Assembly (NCBI GenBank): GCA_016198885.1 | Contig: JACQHV010000200.1 | Location: 1-7,198, forward strand | DNA from: Gammaproteobacteria bacterium | GTDB taxonomy: Bacteria > Pseudomonadota > Gammaproteobacteria > Eutrophobiales > Eutrophobiaceae | DNA length: 7,198 bases | Reading direction: 5' to 3' | In this document: positions 6,289 to 7,198 of the stretch, one piece after another | How positions within the stretch are numbered: position 1 is the first letter of the stretch | Layout of the letters: the number at the start of each line of letters is the position of its first letter | Notes under the pieces: model-generated | What the model was told of the DNA's origin: nothing | Database searches by the model: none | Seen by the model: the letters and a program-made list of their open reading frames with translations, nothing else | Translations under genes and position numbers: made by a program

Positions 6289-6295
6289 ATTGCTT

Positions 6296-7198
6296 GTGGC
6301 ACGCAGAAAAAAACCGGGGACACTGACTTTTCAGGACCTGATATTCAATTTACAGGAATACTGGGGTTCCCGGGGTTGCGTCATTGAACAGCCCTATGAC
6401 ATGGAGATGGGTGCGGGGACCTTTCATCCATCGACATTTCTGAGGGCTATAGGTCCCGAACCCTGGCATGCGGCCTACGTGCAGCCTGCGCGCCGGCCGA
6501 CAGACGGCCGTTATGGCGAGAATCCGAACCGTCTGCAGCGCTATTACCAGTTCCAGGTGACGCTCAAACCTTCACCACCGGATATTCAGGATCAATATCT
6601 CGATTCGCTGAAGGCACTCGGTATCGATCCTCTGAGGCACGATATCCGTTTCGTCGAAGATAACTGGGAGTCACCGACGCTTGGTGCATGGGGGCTGGGT
6701 TGGGAAGTCCGGCTGGATGGTATGGAGATCAGCCAGTTTACCTATTTCCAGCAGGTCGGTGGCCTCGATTGCCATCCGGTCTCCGGTGAGATTACTTATG
6801 GACTGGAACGCATTGCAATGTACCTGCAGGATACCGACAGTGTGTTCGATCTTGTCTGGTGTGAAACTCCCGCAGGCAAAGTTACCTACGGTGATATTTA
6901 CCTTCAGAACGAGCAGGAACAATCAAAATATAACTTCGAACAGGCGGATACCCAGGGCTTGTTCGGGTGGTTTGATACCTGTGAGCATGAATGCAGGCGT
7001 TTACTGGAAAATGGCCTGCCGCTGCCGGCCTTCGAACAGATGCTCAAGACCTCACACAGCTTCAACCTGCTGGATGCGCGCCACGCGATCTCGGTAACTG
7101 AGCGGCAACGCTACATTCTGAGGGTGCGCACTCTTGCGCGCGCGATAGCTGAAGCTTATCTGAAGAGCCGGGAAGAACTCGGGTTTCCGTTACTCAAG
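6296..7198 (+). CDS. glyQ: Glycyl-tRNA synthetase alpha subunit, nearly complete, cut at right edge
   Basis: The frame stays open from GTG 6296 to the window's end: 301 codons, close to the ~300 residues of the family, so only a few codons are missing. The alpha subunit carries the class II catalytic core of the alpha2beta2 enzyme that charges tRNA-Gly with glycine using ATP in the cytoplasm. Recognisable family blocks are TFQDLIFNLQEYW (11-23), GCVIEQPYDMEMGAGT (27-42), PARRPTDGRYGENPNR (64-79) with YYQFQV (83-88), FVEDNWESPTLGAWGLGWEV (119-138), QFTYFQQVGGLDC (147-159) and the motif 3-like GLERIAMY (169-176). HSFNLLDARHAISVTERQRYI near the end also matches. The N-terminus is a short basic MARRKKPG. 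The beta subunit glyS usually follows directly and would lie just right of the window. The identification is very secure. Confidence 0.97.
   Translation, partial: MARRKKPGTLTFQDLIFNLQEYWGSRGCVIEQPYDMEMGAGTFHPSTFLRAIGPEPWHAAYVQPARRPTDGRYGENPNRLQRYYQFQVTLKPSPPDIQDQYLDSLKALGIDPLRHDIRFVEDNWESPTLGAWGLGWEVRLDGMEISQFTYFQQVGGLDCHPVSGEITYGLERIAMYLQDTDSVFDLVWCETPAGKVTYGDIYLQNEQEQSKYNFEQADTQGLFGWFDTCEHECRRLLENGLPLPAFEQMLKTSHSFNLLDARHAISVTERQRYILRVRTLARAIAEAYLKSREELGFPLLK

Noticed and set aside
6229..6295. T-box or glycine riboswitch before glyQ
   Set aside because: The space between the candidate promoter and the start is about 26 bases, far too short, and no riboswitch core motifs were seen.
6681..7097. 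138-codon + strand frame inside glyQ
   Set aside because: The glyQ frame is continuous from 6296 to the edge with unmistakable family motifs; this frame is out of phase with it and shows no recognisable domain.

Overview
The window looks like ordinary chromosome of a Gram-negative proteobacterium, most likely a gammaproteobacterium. The grounds are a separate glycyl-tRNA synthetase alpha subunit of the bacterial alpha2beta2 type, a biosynthetic arginine decarboxylase tail with the usual C-terminal signature, moderate GC, and compact genes all on the + strand. The species cannot be named from the sequence.

Layout from left to right. Positions 1-224 hold the last ~74 codons of a speA-like arginine decarboxylase. 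Positions 229-313 are an intergenic patch of degenerate 7-base repeats arranged as two inverted arms. Positions 358-1242 encode an NAD(P)-dependent beta-hydroxyacid dehydrogenase of the 3-hydroxyisobutyrate dehydrogenase family. A 196-base gap follows, with small hairpins, one of which is a possible terminator. Positions 1439-5995 form a tight four-gene operon: an ABC ATPase (GldA-like), an ABC-2 permease (GldF-like), a large membrane-anchored GldG-like auxiliary protein, and a membrane-anchored DUF4340-type protein. Positions 5996-6295 contain no gene but hold a 182-base MITE-like element with 28-base terminal inverted repeats, followed by a candidate promoter. From 6296 to the right edge lies glyQ, complete except for its last few codons.

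The four-gene cassette is the least understood part. The ATPase and permease should form an inner-membrane ABC-2 transporter. The two downstream proteins are predicted to be membrane-anchored with large extracytoplasmic domains and probably act with it, either as substrate-handling or as envelope-assembly partners. In Bacteroidetes the first three homologues are linked to gliding motility and secretion. Nothing here points to gliding, and the substrate cannot be read from the sequence. The flanking genes (polyamine synthesis, beta-hydroxyacid metabolism, translation) are housekeeping genes and do not reveal the cassette's role.

The most unusual non-coding features are the heptad inverted repeat after speA and the MITE-like element before glyQ. 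Both look like dispersed repeat families that could be mapped genome-wide.
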